The position numbers and the translations under genes are program-made. Shown one piece after another: positions 16,687 through 24,997 of a stretch of 64,000 bases of DNA (position 1 is the first letter of the stretch; each line of letters opens with the position of its first letter). Below the pieces are notes generated by a model. It worked only from the letters and a program-made list of their open reading frames with translations. It did not search any database and had not been told where the DNA came from. The stretch lies in contig NZ_JBDFMQ010000001.1 of NCBI RefSeq assembly GCF_047238345.1, forward strand, positions 310,001-374,000. The letters are read 5' to 3'. Source of the DNA: Shouchella sp047238345 (GTDB lineage Bacteria; Bacillota; Bacilli; Bacillales; Bacillaceae_D).

Positions 16687-17976
16687 ATGAATTTAGCAAT
16701 CATCGCTGACGACTTAACAGGAGCCAACGATAGCGGCGTTCAATTAGCGAAGTATGGATTAAAGACAGCGGTCTTTTTTAAAGAAGATAAACGTTATCTT
16801 GGGGATAACGACGCGGTTGTGTTTGATACAGATAGTCGTGCTATTCGTTCGCATGAAGCAGAAAAAGCTGTGTCGAGCGTGACGAAATTTTTATTGAAAC
16901 AAGGCGTTACAACCATATACAAAAAAATTGATTCAACTATGCGTGGCAATGTTGGTGCTGAATTAGTAGGTCTTCAAAAAGAGTACAAGCAGGACTTTAT
17001 TATTGTTGCTCCCGGCTACCCAACGAATGGGCGAACGGTGGTTGACGGACACCATTATTTAAATGGAAGAAAATTATCCGAGACAGAAATTGCGAATGAC
17101 CCGGTTACTCCGGTGTTAGAATCTCATTTGCCAACACTTTTAGGCGAACAACTACGTACAGAAGTTGGTCTTATCACAACATCAGAACTACGTGATTCTA
17201 GTTTGTTTCACGACAAATTAAATCAGTTTAAAGAAGATCAAACGGTTTATATTGTGATTGATTCAGAAACGGATGAAGACCTTCAACTTCTATTAAAAGA
17301 AGTGAAACGTACGCCTTTTAAAGTGGGGCTCGTTGGGTCGGCTGGATTAGCGAATCATCTGCCCACACATTATGGCTTAGAACAAAAAACAAATGACTTT
17401 CAAGTTACCGATCGCAAAAAAGCGATTCTGACGGTAGTGGGCAGCGTGAATGTTCAATCACGTAAACAACTACATCAACTGCTAGAGAATAAAAAAGTAG
17501 AAGCGATTGAAGTCGCATCATTTAAGGCGGTTTCGGATGATAAGACTCGACAAACCGAAATTGAACGTGTTTACTGTACAGCGAAAAAATTAGCGTTTGA
17601 AGGCCATGATGTCGTTCTTTATTCAGCAGGAGAGAAAAGCGATATTGAACATGCACGACGAGTTGGCAACTTGCATGGGTACACGTATTCGGAAACGAGT
17701 AGTGAAATTGTTCACATGATGGGCGAAATATCAGCAAGACTACTAAAAGCAAAACTTTTTCAAGGTGTGGTTATGACCGGTGGAGATACCGCGAAGAAAA
17801 TTTGTGAGCACTGGCGAGTGACGGGATTCCAACTTTACGATGAGCTTGAAGTAGGCGTACCAATCTCCACGTTTATAGGTGTAAAAGGTCTTTTCGCCAT
17901 AACAAAAGCAGGTGGATTTGGAAAAGAGAATGTTTTAATTGATTCAATCGATAAATTAAAGGGTGAGAAAAAATGA
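16687..17976 (+). CDS. dtnK: Four-carbon acid sugar kinase (D-threonate kinase type)
   Basis: This 429-residue protein is of the DUF1537 kinase family: an N-terminal substrate domain with IIADDLTGANDSGVQLAKYG and YKKIDSTMRGNVGAEL, and a C-terminal ATP-binding domain with GSVNVQSRKQL and VVMTGGDTAKKIC. Characterised members phosphorylate D-threonate or D-erythronate at the 4-hydroxyl. The gene lies between the permease and pdxA2 and overlaps pdxA2 by four bases, the standard arrangement for this pathway. Which stereoisomer is used cannot be told from sequence. Confidence 0.87.
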   Translation: MNLAIIADDLTGANDSGVQLAKYGLKTAVFFKEDKRYLGDNDAVVFDTDSRAIRSHEAEKAVSSVTKFLLKQGVTTIYKKIDSTMRGNVGAELVGLQKEYKQDFIIVAPGYPTNGRTVVDGHHYLNGRKLSETEIANDPVTPVLESHLPTLLGEQLRTEVGLITTSELRDSSLFHDKLNQFKEDQTVYIVIDSETDEDLQLLLKEVKRTPFKVGLVGSAGLANHLPTHYGLEQKTNDFQVTDRKKAILTVVGSVNVQSRKQLHQLLENKKVEAIEVASFKAVSDDKTRQTEIERVYCTAKKLAFEGHDVVLYSAGEKSDIEHARRVGNLHGYTYSETSSEIVHMMGEISARLLKAKLFQGVVMTGGDTAKKICEHWRVTGFQLYDELEVGVPISTFIGVKGLFAITKAGGFGKENVLIDSIDKLKGEKK

Positions 17977-18989
17977 ATAAAGTAAAGCCAATCGTTGGGA
18001 TTACAATGGGCGATGCAGCAGGAATTGGACCTGAGATTATTGCCAAAGCACTTAGTCATAGCGCTGTATACGAGGAATGTCGTCCTCTTGTAATCGGGGA
18101 TGCGAAAATCATTGAAAAAGCGATTCGCATTACAGGTATTTCTGCTAGGCTAAATATCGTGAGTGAACCTGAGCAAGCCGAGTTCAATCATGGCACAATT
18201 GACATCATTGATCTGAATTTGTTACCAGAAGACACAGCGTTCGGAGAAGTGGCAGCTGTCGTTGGAGATGCGGCGTATCAGTATCTTGCAAAAGCTGTTT
18301 CACTTGCGCAAGAGCACAAAATCAATTCGATATGTACAGCTCCACTTAATAAAGAAGCACTCCACAAAGGCGGGCACCTTTATCCGGGTCATACGGAAAT
18401 TCTTGCTACTTTAACGGACACAGAAGATTATTCGATGATGCTGACAACGCCGAACTTGCGTGTCATTCACTTAACAACGCACGTTGGTTTAATTAAAGCG
18501 ATTGAAAGTATCACTCCAGAGCGGACTTATACCGTTGTGAAATTGGCCCACGAGACGTTGAAAAATGCTGGCATCGAAAGCCCGAGAGTAGCGGTTTGCG
18601 GCATTAACCCTCATGCGGGGGAAAATGGATTGTTTGGGAATGGAGAAGAAGAAGAAAAGTTACTTCCTGGTATCCAACGAGCGCAAGCAGAAGGTATCCA
18701 TGTTGAAGGTCCATACCCAGCGGACACGCTTTTCTTCCGAGCGGGACGTGGCGATTTTGATATCGTCGTTGCGTGTTACCACGATCAAGGTCATGCGCCA
18801 ATTAAAGTAATGGGGATTGAAGAAGGTGTCAATATTACCGTTGGATTAAAGGGTGGTATTATTCGTACGTCTGTTGATCACGGTACTGCTTTTGATATTG
18901 CTGGAAAGAACATTGCAGATGAAAAAAGTATGATCGTGGCAATTCAATCTGCAAGTGAACTTGCGCCCATCTGGGATGAAACAACCTAA
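17973..18989 (+). CDS. pdxA2: PdxA2-type 4-phospho-threonate dehydrogenase
   Basis: This 338-residue PdxA-family NAD-dependent dehydrogenase/decarboxylase has the N-terminal GITMGDAAGIGPEI motif and metal-binding histidines in YPGHTEIL, HLTTHVGLI and YHDQGHAPIK. In the four-carbon acid pathway PdxA2 oxidises and decarboxylates 4-phospho-D-threonate to dihydroxyacetone phosphate. Operon position directly after the kinase, with start and stop overlapping, supports this over pyridoxine synthesis. A strong terminator follows. Confidence 0.88.
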   Translation: MNKVKPIVGITMGDAAGIGPEIIAKALSHSAVYEECRPLVIGDAKIIEKAIRITGISARLNIVSEPEQAEFNHGTIDIIDLNLLPEDTAFGEVAAVVGDAAYQYLAKAVSLAQEHKINSICTAPLNKEALHKGGHLYPGHTEILATLTDTEDYSMMLTTPNLRVIHLTTHVGLIKAIESITPERTYTVVKLAHETLKNAGIESPRVAVCGINPHAGENGLFGNGEEEEKLLPGIQRAQAEGIHVEGPYPADTLFFRAGRGDFDIVVACYHDQGHAPIKVMGIEEGVNITVGLKGGIIRTSVDHGTAFDIAGKNIADEKSMIVAIQSASELAPIWDETT

Positions 18990-18994
18990 TGTCG

Positions 18995-19025
18995 AATAAC
19001 CTCCATATTTGGAGGTTATTTTTTG
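18995..19025 (+). terminator. Intrinsic terminator of the kdgT-dtnK-pdxA2 operon
   Basis: Perfect 10-bp stem AATAACCTCC/GGAGGTTATT with a six-base loop, followed by TTTTG and further Ts. Confidence 0.9.
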
Positions 19026-19148
19026 TTTCAAAATATGGAAAAAAGGTATGGGTTTATAGAACGATGACGTAGCTCAACGAATAATCCCCCTTGCAAACGA
19101 GTGTAGAAGGAATTCAATTATCATTCATACAATGAGGAGGAAAAAACA

Positions 19149-19706
19149 TTGTCTGCCACGAGAGAAACGTTTTTAGAAATGATTAAAGGTGAGATTATCA
19201 AACTATGGGAAAGTCATCGGATTTTACCATCGGTAGCTGCCGCACAAGCGGCACATGAGAGTGATAATGGGCGTTCGCAAATTGCAAATGAAGCAAATAA
19301 CTTTTTTGGATTGAAAGCAAGGAACTCAGAATGCCCAAAAGAAGGTTCTAAACCTGTTGCCATCAATGATCCGGTTTGGACTGGTGAGGTTCGCTGTTTT
19401 TCTACCCATGAATACTGGGATGGAGAGGAAGCCGTTCGTGCCAATGAACCGTTCCGAGTTTTCCAGACCTGGCAACAATCGGTTAGTGGTTATGGAGATT
19501 TCTTGCATGAAGTGGACTTTTATGACGATGCATTTGGTCGTACGGACCCGGAAGAGTTTATACGAGCACTAATGGATGGAGGTTATGCAACAGATCCAGC
19601 TTATGTCGAACACATCATGCGAATCATTTCCGAATATGGATTAACAGAGTGGGATCGTGATGTGTTTAATGAGGGAGCGAATAAAAGTGGTGCAAGTAAA
19701 AAATAA
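19149..19706 (+). CDS. Glucosaminidase-domain peptidoglycan hydrolase
   Basis: This 185-residue protein starts at TTG 19149, eight bases after GAGGAGG. It contains a FlgJ/LytG-type endo-beta-N-acetylglucosaminidase domain: LPSVAAAQAAHESDNGRS with the catalytic Glu near residue 38, NNFFGLKA near 58, and FRVFQTWQQSVSGYGDFL near 107. No signal peptide is visible, so it is either released by lysis or exported by another route. It is a single-gene unit. Phage origin is possible, but no other phage gene is nearby. Confidence 0.82.
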   Translation: MSATRETFLEMIKGEIIKLWESHRILPSVAAAQAAHESDNGRSQIANEANNFFGLKARNSECPKEGSKPVAINDPVWTGEVRCFSTHEYWDGEEAVRANEPFRVFQTWQQSVSGYGDFLHEVDFYDDAFGRTDPEEFIRALMDGGYATDPAYVEHIMRIISEYGLTEWDRDVFNEGANKSGASKK

Positions 19707-19750
19707 AAAACTTACGAGAAGCTCAATAAGGGCTGTCTCGTAAGTTTTTT
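19705..19750. terminator. Bidirectional terminator
   Basis: AAAAAACTTACGAGA (19705-19719) pairs with TCTCGTAAGTTTTTT (19736-19750). Each strand has a T-tract, serving the glucosaminidase and the convergent TauE-type gene. Confidence 0.9.
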
Positions 19751-19753
19751 TAT

Positions 19754-20500
19754 CTAAGCAAACAAGATGATATTAATAGCGGACAGCGTAATAAGGACAA
19801 TGGTAACTCGTTTAACGAGTTTGACATTTATGTTTTCAAATAAGCGCAGACCTAAATTTGTTCCTAACACTACAGCGGCAACTCCGACGAGGAAATATGT
19901 AAGAAAAGTAGGATAGAAATCTCCATTTAGTGCATGAACAGATATGGAAAAGAGGCTGGCAATAGTTGTGACGGCTTGAACGCTAACGATATAAGCAAAT
20001 TTATGAGTTGGATAAAAGAGCAAGAAATAAATGACGAGAAAAGGTCCACCTAATCCGAAAACGCCGCCAATTAGACCTGAAGAGAATCCTAAACTAACTT
20101 GCAGCATACGCTTTTTTCTTTGCGTCAGTTCACCAAGTGACTGCATTTTTTTCGCACTTATTAGTTGGTAAACGACAATTAGTAAAAGAACGACACCAAG
20201 CCAGACTTTTAGAAAATCCATGTCTCCATATGCAGATAGAATAAAAAATGCAACGAAGCGACCGATAAGGACAACCGATAAAAAACCAAGAATGTCTTTC
20301 CATTTTAAGTATTTGTAATATTTAATTGTAACGGTTAAGCCGGAAATAATTAAGAGAGATAAGACGAGCAACGTCGTTTCTTTTACGGTAAGGAAAAAGG
20401 GAAGAATCGCAGTAATCACGAGACCTAGTCCTAGACCAGTGGCTCCTTGTATAAAAGCCCCAATAAAAACTGCAAAAAAGATAATAATGAGAAGTGCCAT
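19754..20500 (-). CDS. TauE/SafE family permease
   Basis: This 248-residue protein has about eight transmembrane helices and the family motifs GAFIQGATGLGLGLVITAILPF near the N-terminus and GFSSGLIGGVFGLGGPFLVIYFLL in the second half, an internal repeat typical of TauE/SafE. Members export sulfite, sulfoacetate or related anions. No sulfur-metabolism gene is adjacent, so the substrate is unassigned. The ribosome site is weak (GAGTTG). Confidence 0.85.
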   Translation of the reverse strand: MALLIIIFFAVFIGAFIQGATGLGLGLVITAILPFFLTVKETTLLVLSLLIISGLTVTIKYYKYLKWKDILGFLSVVLIGRFVAFFILSAYGDMDFLKVWLGVVLLLIVVYQLISAKKMQSLGELTQRKKRMLQVSLGFSSGLIGGVFGLGGPFLVIYFLLFYPTHKFAYIVSVQAVTTIASLFSISVHALNGDFYPTFLTYFLVGVAAVVLGTNLGLRLFENINVKLVKRVTIVLITLSAINIILFA

Positions 20501-20697
20501 AGATGAATCAACTCATTCCGATGATGTAAGTAATGGTTCTTCTCGCATTATAACAAAGATTCGTGCATTTTAGTGGCTTGATATATTAAAGCACGTATCT
20601 TGCCCTAAAAAGCATGTAACGTCTCTTCATAAGCAAATTTTAAAAAAACGGTTCCTATAAGGGTATAGAAACACAACGATTTAAAGGAGGGTTAAGG

Positions 20698-21456
20698 ATG
20701 AATCGGACAGTCTTGATAACAGGAGCTGCTAGCGGTATTGGGAAGGCGATGGCAAAACGTTTTGCACAAGATGGAGATACATTATTTTTAGTAGATAAAC
20801 AGACAGGCATGTTGGAACGCTTAGTCGATGAATTAGAGACCTTTGTTTATACGTTTGCTCTTGATGTGACAAATGAGCAAGATGTGGAAACAATGTTCGA
20901 AGAGATACTCACAAATCACCATCAATTAGATGTTCTTATTAACAATGCTGGCTTCCAACAAGTTCATTCCATTGAAGAATTTCCTACGCATATCTTTAGA
21001 GAGATGCTAGATGTAATGGTTTTAGCACCTTTTACGACAATGAAACATGCTGTGCCTATTATGAAAGAGCAGGCCAGCGGTCGAATTATTAATGTAGCTT
21101 CGATGAACGGGTTGCAAGGAGTCCCTTGGAAAGCAGGCTATGTTTCCGCTAAACATGGCATTGTTGGCTTAACGAAAACGGTCGCTCTTGAAGTGGCGGA
21201 AAACGGTATAACGGTCAATAGTATTGCTCCGGGAGTTGTCGATACACCATTGTTGCGGAATCAATTAGAAGATATTGCTACACAGAACAAGGTGGAGAAA
21301 TCGGAGGTACTCGAAAAAGTTATTTATCCATCCATCCCTCAGAAGCGCATGATTCAACCTGAAGAAATTGCTGAAGTTGCTTTCTACTTGGCTTCTGAAA
21401 GCGCGCAAAGTATAACGGGACATGCATTAGTGATTGATGGGGGATCAACAATTTAA
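20698..21456 (+). CDS. SDR dehydrogenase, 3-hydroxybutyrate dehydrogenase-like
   Basis: This 252-residue classical SDR has the NAD motif TGAASGIGKAMA (8-19), the NNAG motif near 81, and the catalytic Ser in INVASMNG and Tyr/Lys in YVSAKHG (about 150). The C-terminal half (APGVVDTPLLRNQLEDIA, SITGHALVIDGG) resembles 3-hydroxybutyrate dehydrogenases. It is followed 15 bases later by a proline-3-hydroxylase-like gene with its own AGAGGAGG. In that context it might instead oxidise a hydroxylated amino or imino acid. ATG 20698 follows AAAGGAGGG. Confidence 0.82.
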   Translation: MNRTVLITGAASGIGKAMAKRFAQDGDTLFLVDKQTGMLERLVDELETFVYTFALDVTNEQDVETMFEEILTNHHQLDVLINNAGFQQVHSIEEFPTHIFREMLDVMVLAPFTTMKHAVPIMKEQASGRIINVASMNGLQGVPWKAGYVSAKHGIVGLTKTVALEVAENGITVNSIAPGVVDTPLLRNQLEDIATQNKVEKSEVLEKVIYPSIPQKRMIQPEEIAEVAFYLASESAQSITGHALVIDGGSTI

Positions 21457-21471
21457 AGAGGAGGATGAAGA

Positions 21472-22335
21472 ATGACGTCGACGGTTATTGGTTCAATTGA
21501 GCTGAATGAAGACCGGCTAAGAAAAGATTTAAACATTCACAAGTCGTTTCCATTGATTAAAGAAGAGTATGACGATTTTAGTTCTGGGACGTGGCAAAAT
21601 TGCTCCTTGTGGAATGCATCTGAAGACAAAGACGATACGCTGTTTCAAGATCGTAGTGGTGGCATAAAAATAACTGAATATGGAAAAGCACTACCGTATA
21701 TTCAAGAACTTGTTACAACACATTTTTGTTTTGAACATTTAATCATGGTGCGCACAAGAAACCTTATAGATGGTATGGTCATTCCGCATCGTGATTTTGT
21801 AGAACTAGATAAGCCTGTTGAACAATACTACCGTGTATTTGTTCCACTTGAAACGAATGAAAATGCCCTACACTCAGATGAAGAAAAAGTGTTTAATATG
21901 AGGAAAGGGGAAGTATGGCATCTTGATGCAGCGCTCATCCATGCAGCTGCAAACTTTTCAAGCAATTCGAGAATTTTCTTGTGTTTAGATTTTTCTTTTG
22001 ATGGTCCATTCCACCCAAAAGAAATTTTTCGAAACGAAAAAGAGTATCAGCCTTCGTCAATAATAAATCAATTGACACTGTCAACGCCTGATGTGGAACT
22101 AGAGAAGGAGCTACCAGCAACATTTGCTACTATTTTGACAGACTACACGTTTCGAGATGTGTTGTTCCTCTTATCAAAAATACATTTTGAGCAGCAGATT
22201 CCGATCCGAGCAGGCTACGACTGGCTTGTCGAGGCAGCACATCTTACAGGCGATGAGAAGTTATACGAGAAAGCTCAAAGTGTAAGAGATTTTCTCATCT
22301 ATAATCGCGCATTCAAAGAAAGTTTGACGCTATAA
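21472..22335 (+). CDS. L-proline cis-3-hydroxylase-like Fe(II)/2-oxoglutarate dioxygenase
   Basis: This 287-residue protein aligns end to end in memory with Streptomyces L-proline 3-hydroxylases (about 290 residues): the Asp/Arg hydroxylase-like core and the proline-3-hydroxylase C-terminal helical domain. The metal and cosubstrate residues are present: His106 and Asp108 in IPHRDFVELD, distal His157 in LDAALIHAAANF and Arg167. The segments EEYDDFSSGTW and RDVLFLLSKIH are family hallmarks. It should hydroxylate a free amino or imino acid with O2 and 2-oxoglutarate. Its pairing with an SDR is unusual. The exact substrate is inferred. Confidence 0.82.
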   Translation: MTSTVIGSIELNEDRLRKDLNIHKSFPLIKEEYDDFSSGTWQNCSLWNASEDKDDTLFQDRSGGIKITEYGKALPYIQELVTTHFCFEHLIMVRTRNLIDGMVIPHRDFVELDKPVEQYYRVFVPLETNENALHSDEEKVFNMRKGEVWHLDAALIHAAANFSSNSRIFLCLDFSFDGPFHPKEIFRNEKEYQPSSIINQLTLSTPDVELEKELPATFATILTDYTFRDVLFLLSKIHFEQQIPIRAGYDWLVEAAHLTGDEKLYEKAQSVRDFLIYNRAFKESLTL

Positions 22336-22338
22336 AAG

Positions 22339-22377
22339 AAGAGCGACATCCAAAATGAATAAGGATGTCGCTCTTTT
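22339..22377. terminator. Bidirectional terminator
   Basis: A 13-bp stem AAGAGCGACATCC/GGATGTCGCTCTT (22339-22351, 22363-22375) with T-tract on the plus strand and an A-rich flank on the other, between the dioxygenase and the convergent ahpF. Confidence 0.9.
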
Positions 22378-22379
22378 TA

Positions 22380-23909
22380 TTAATTACGGATCATGTAGTC
22401 AAACGCACCAAGTGAAGCAGTTGCGCCTGAGCCCATGGAAATAATAATTTGGTTGTACGCGCTGTCTGTACAGTCGCCTGCTGCAAACAGTCCAGGTACG
22501 TTCGTAGATCCATGCTTATCGACAACAATTTCACCCATGCGGGTACGTTCAACGGTTTCGTCTAACCACTCTGTGTTTGGCACGAGACCAATTTGAACGA
22601 AGACGCCTTGCAAGCCAACATGGTGGATTTCTTCCGTTTCACGGTCTTTGTATGAAATGCCGTTTACGTGAGAATCACCTGTAATCTCTGTTGTTTGAGC
22701 GTTGGTGATAATTGTGACGTTTGGCAAGCTATTTGCACGGTCTTGAAGCACATTGTCTGCTTTCAATTCAGATGCAAACTCAAGTACCGTTACGTGATTC
22801 ACAATCCCTGCTAGGTCAATGGCTGCTTCAATGCCGGAGTTTCCTCCACCAATAACCGCAACATCTTTTCCTTCAAAAAGAGGACCATCACAGTGAGGGC
22901 AGTACGCCACACCTTTGTTTTTGTATTCTTGTTCACCAGGTACGTTCACGTTTCTCCAACGAGCACCTGTTGACAAAATAACAGTCTTGGCTTTAAGAAC
23001 AGCGTCATTCTCAAGCGTCACTTCAAACAAATCTTTCTTTTCTAGGCGCTTTGCCGTTTGAAGATTCATCACGTCTACATCGTACGTTTTCACATGCTCT
23101 TCTAAACTAGCGGCAAGCTTTGGCCCTTCCGTAGACGGAACGCTAATAAAGTTTTCGATGCTTAGTGTATCAAGCACTTGTCCGCCGAAGCGTTCTGCTA
23201 CAACACCGGTACGAATGCCTTTACGAGCTGCGTAAATCGCCGCACTAGAACCAGCAGGACCACCACCGACAACAAGAACGTCAAATGGGTCTTTGCTTGT
23301 TAGCTCATCTGCATCAACGCTTACGCCCATTTTTGCAATCATTTCTTCCGTTGTCATACGGCCGCTACCAAATGGTTGACCGTTCATGAAGACGGTTGGA
23401 ACAGCCATGATTTCTTTCTCTTCTACTTCTTGTTTAAATGCGGCACCATCGATCATCGTGTGCGTAATGTTCGGGTTCAGCACACTCATCATATTTAGCG
23501 CTTGGACAACATCTGGACAGTTGTGACAAGACAAGCTGATGTATGATTCGAAATGATGCTCGCCCTCAATCCCTTTAATCTGATCAATAACTGATTGATC
23601 GACTTTAGGGGGTCTGCCACTCACCTGAAGCAACGCCAAAACAAGCGATGTAAACTCATGACCTAAAGGAACACCGGCGAATACGACGCCGGTGTCCTCT
23701 CCAACACGGTTTACACTAAAGCTTGGCGTTCTTGGCAGAGCTGCTTTTTCAAGCGTGATTTTCGTAGACATGGCTGACAATTCATCGAGAAGCTCGACCA
23801 TTTCTTTTGAAACGTCATCGTCGCCAGCATGTACTTTAATAACAATGTCATTTTCCAGTAACGCCATGTACTGGTTTAATTGTGTCTTAATCTCTGCTGC
23901 AAGAGCCAT
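22380..23909 (-). CDS. ahpF: Alkyl hydroperoxide reductase subunit F
   Basis: This 509-residue flavoprotein recycles AhpC with NADH. The N-terminal tandem thioredoxin-like region carries the CHNCPD redox pair (about residue 129). The C-terminal thioredoxin-reductase-like part has the FAD motif VVGGGPAGSSAA (about 214), the disulfide CPHCDG (about 343) and GLFAAGDCTD near 475. Length and domain order match AhpF. It lies 14 bases downstream of ahpC on the minus strand, the usual peroxide-response operon, and ends at a bidirectional terminator. Confidence 0.96.
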   Translation of the reverse strand: MALAAEIKTQLNQYMALLENDIVIKVHAGDDDVSKEMVELLDELSAMSTKITLEKAALPRTPSFSVNRVGEDTGVVFAGVPLGHEFTSLVLALLQVSGRPPKVDQSVIDQIKGIEGEHHFESYISLSCHNCPDVVQALNMMSVLNPNITHTMIDGAAFKQEVEEKEIMAVPTVFMNGQPFGSGRMTTEEMIAKMGVSVDADELTSKDPFDVLVVGGGPAGSSAAIYAARKGIRTGVVAERFGGQVLDTLSIENFISVPSTEGPKLAASLEEHVKTYDVDVMNLQTAKRLEKKDLFEVTLENDAVLKAKTVILSTGARWRNVNVPGEQEYKNKGVAYCPHCDGPLFEGKDVAVIGGGNSGIEAAIDLAGIVNHVTVLEFASELKADNVLQDRANSLPNVTIITNAQTTEITGDSHVNGISYKDRETEEIHHVGLQGVFVQIGLVPNTEWLDETVERTRMGEIVVDKHGSTNVPGLFAAGDCTDSAYNQIIISMGSGATASLGAFDYMIRN

Positions 23910-23923
23910 CTTTCTAACACTCC

Positions 23924-24487
23924 TTAGATTTTACCTACTAGGTCAAGGCTTGGTGTAAGTGTTTCTGTACCTTCTTCCCATTTAGCTGGACAAACTTCGC
24001 CTGGGTTGTTACGTACATATTGTGCTGCTTTGATTTTGTTTACAAGTGTGCTCGCGTCACGGCCAATTCCGTCAGCATTAATTTCAACTGCTTGAATCAC
24101 GCCATCTGGATCAAGGATAAATGTTCCACGATCAGCAAGACCAGAAGCTTCGTTTAATACTTGGAAATCACGAGAGATCGCTTGTGATGGATCACCGATC
24201 ATCGTGTATGTGATTTTACCGATTTTTTCTGAGCTATCGTGCCAACCTTTGTGTACGAAGTGTGTATCTGTAGAAACAGAGTATACTTCTGTACCAAGAG
24301 ATTTTAATTCTTCGTATTGGTTTTGAAGATCTTCTAATTCTGTCGGACATACGAAGCTGAAGTCAGCTGGATAGAAACAAACAACGCTCCATTGACCTTT
24401 CATTGATTCGTCTGTTACTTCTACGAATTCTCCATTTTTGTATGCTTGAGCAGTGAATGGTTGTACTTGTTTACCGATAAGTGACAT
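23924..24487 (-). CDS. ahpC: Alkyl hydroperoxide reductase subunit C (peroxiredoxin)
   Basis: This is a 187-residue typical 2-Cys peroxiredoxin. The peroxidatic Cys is in FVCPTEL near residue 46 and the resolving Cys in EVCPAKWEEG near 166; it forms disulfide-linked dimers reduced by AhpF. I chose the ATG at 24487, eight bases after AGGAGG, over an in-frame TTG six bases upstream. A PerR-like box lies about 45 bp upstream of the start, consistent with peroxide induction as in Bacillus subtilis. Confidence 0.96.
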   Translation of the reverse strand: MSLIGKQVQPFTAQAYKNGEFVEVTDESMKGQWSVVCFYPADFSFVCPTELEDLQNQYEELKSLGTEVYSVSTDTHFVHKGWHDSSEKIGKITYTMIGDPSQAISRDFQVLNEASGLADRGTFILDPDGVIQAVEINADGIGRDASTLVNKIKAAQYVRNNPGEVCPAKWEEGTETLTPSLDLVGKI

Positions 24488-24511
24488 GAACAATTCCTCC
24501 TATTAATCAAC

Positions 24512-24529
24512 TTAAGCGTGAATGCTTAA
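24512..24529 (-). other. Small inverted repeat in the ahpC leader
   Basis: TTAAGC-N6-GCTTAA (24512-24517, 24524-24529) lies between the PerR-like box and the ahpC ribosome site. It could be an operator or a leader hairpin; no function can be assigned. Confidence 0.35.
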
Positions 24530-24530
24530 A

Positions 24531-24545
24531 TTATATTAATTCTAA
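24531..24545 (-). promoter_or_regulatory. PerR-like box upstream of ahpCF
   Basis: TTATATTAATTCTAA matches the Per box TTATAATNATTATAA at 12 of 14 defined positions. The 24494-24980 interval otherwise holds a cre-like sequence at 24694-24708, a -10-like TATAAT at 24873 and the dctM terminator. Confidence 0.6.
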
Positions 24546-24693
24546 TTATGTATTGATTATCGAATAAAGAACCTTTTTTGTCAATGCCTTTCTATTAGAT
24601 TTATTAATCGTCACAGATTGTTTATATTTAGGATTTTCCAAAAAAAATTTAACAGAATTTTGTTTGTTTTAATAAGGTGCAGTTTTAATAGTA

Positions 24694-24708
24694 TGGAAAG
24701 CGTTTTCT
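24694..24708. promoter_or_regulatory. cre-like sequence upstream of ahpC
   Basis: TGGAAAGCGTTTTCT matches the 15-base cre consensus WTGNAANCGNWNNCW except at the second position. It lies about 200 bp upstream of ahpC and has no obvious partner promoter. Confidence 0.35.
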
Positions 24709-24904
24709 TTTTAACTGAGAATGAGTGATTTTAAATGAGACTGGAAGAAGTATAAATGAGTACAGCGATTTTTAATGTAGAAGATTTATGATCAAGGGGT
24801 TGAAGGGGAGATGATGAATTCACTCTTTACGTGATCGCAAATTAATTGAAGGGAGCAAGTTCTTTTCAAATGTATAATGGTTTTCTCAATAAGGAGGAGG
24901 GTGC

Positions 24905-24997
24905 ATGGGGATAATTGAAAAACCCCCTCCAACGTTTGCTTCAATGGTTATTGGAGAGGGGGGCGTGTTCCACTTCAATTCTACGAACCGCGCATGA
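24905..24997 (+). CDS. Possible 30-residue peptide
   Basis: An ATG at 24905 follows a very strong AAGGAGGAGG site, and a perfect TATAAT lies at 24873-24878. The 30-codon frame runs through the convergent dctM terminator and ends inside the dctM 3' end. The peptide has no recognisable family. It may be chance, or a short regulatory transcript antisense to the TRAP operon end. Confidence 0.22.
   Translation: MGIIEKPPPTFASMVIGEGGVFHFNSTNRA
24917..24962 (-). terminator. Intrinsic terminator of the TRAP/hpa minus operon
   Basis: On the minus strand CCCCCTCTCCAA pairs with TTGGAGGGGG (one bulge) and is followed by TTTTTC, just after the dctM stop. Confidence 0.8.

Noticed and set aside
19149..19706. 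Prophage remnant suggested by a lone glucosaminidase gene
   Set aside because: No other phage gene, integrase or attachment repeat was seen nearby, so a chromosomal autolysin is the simpler view.
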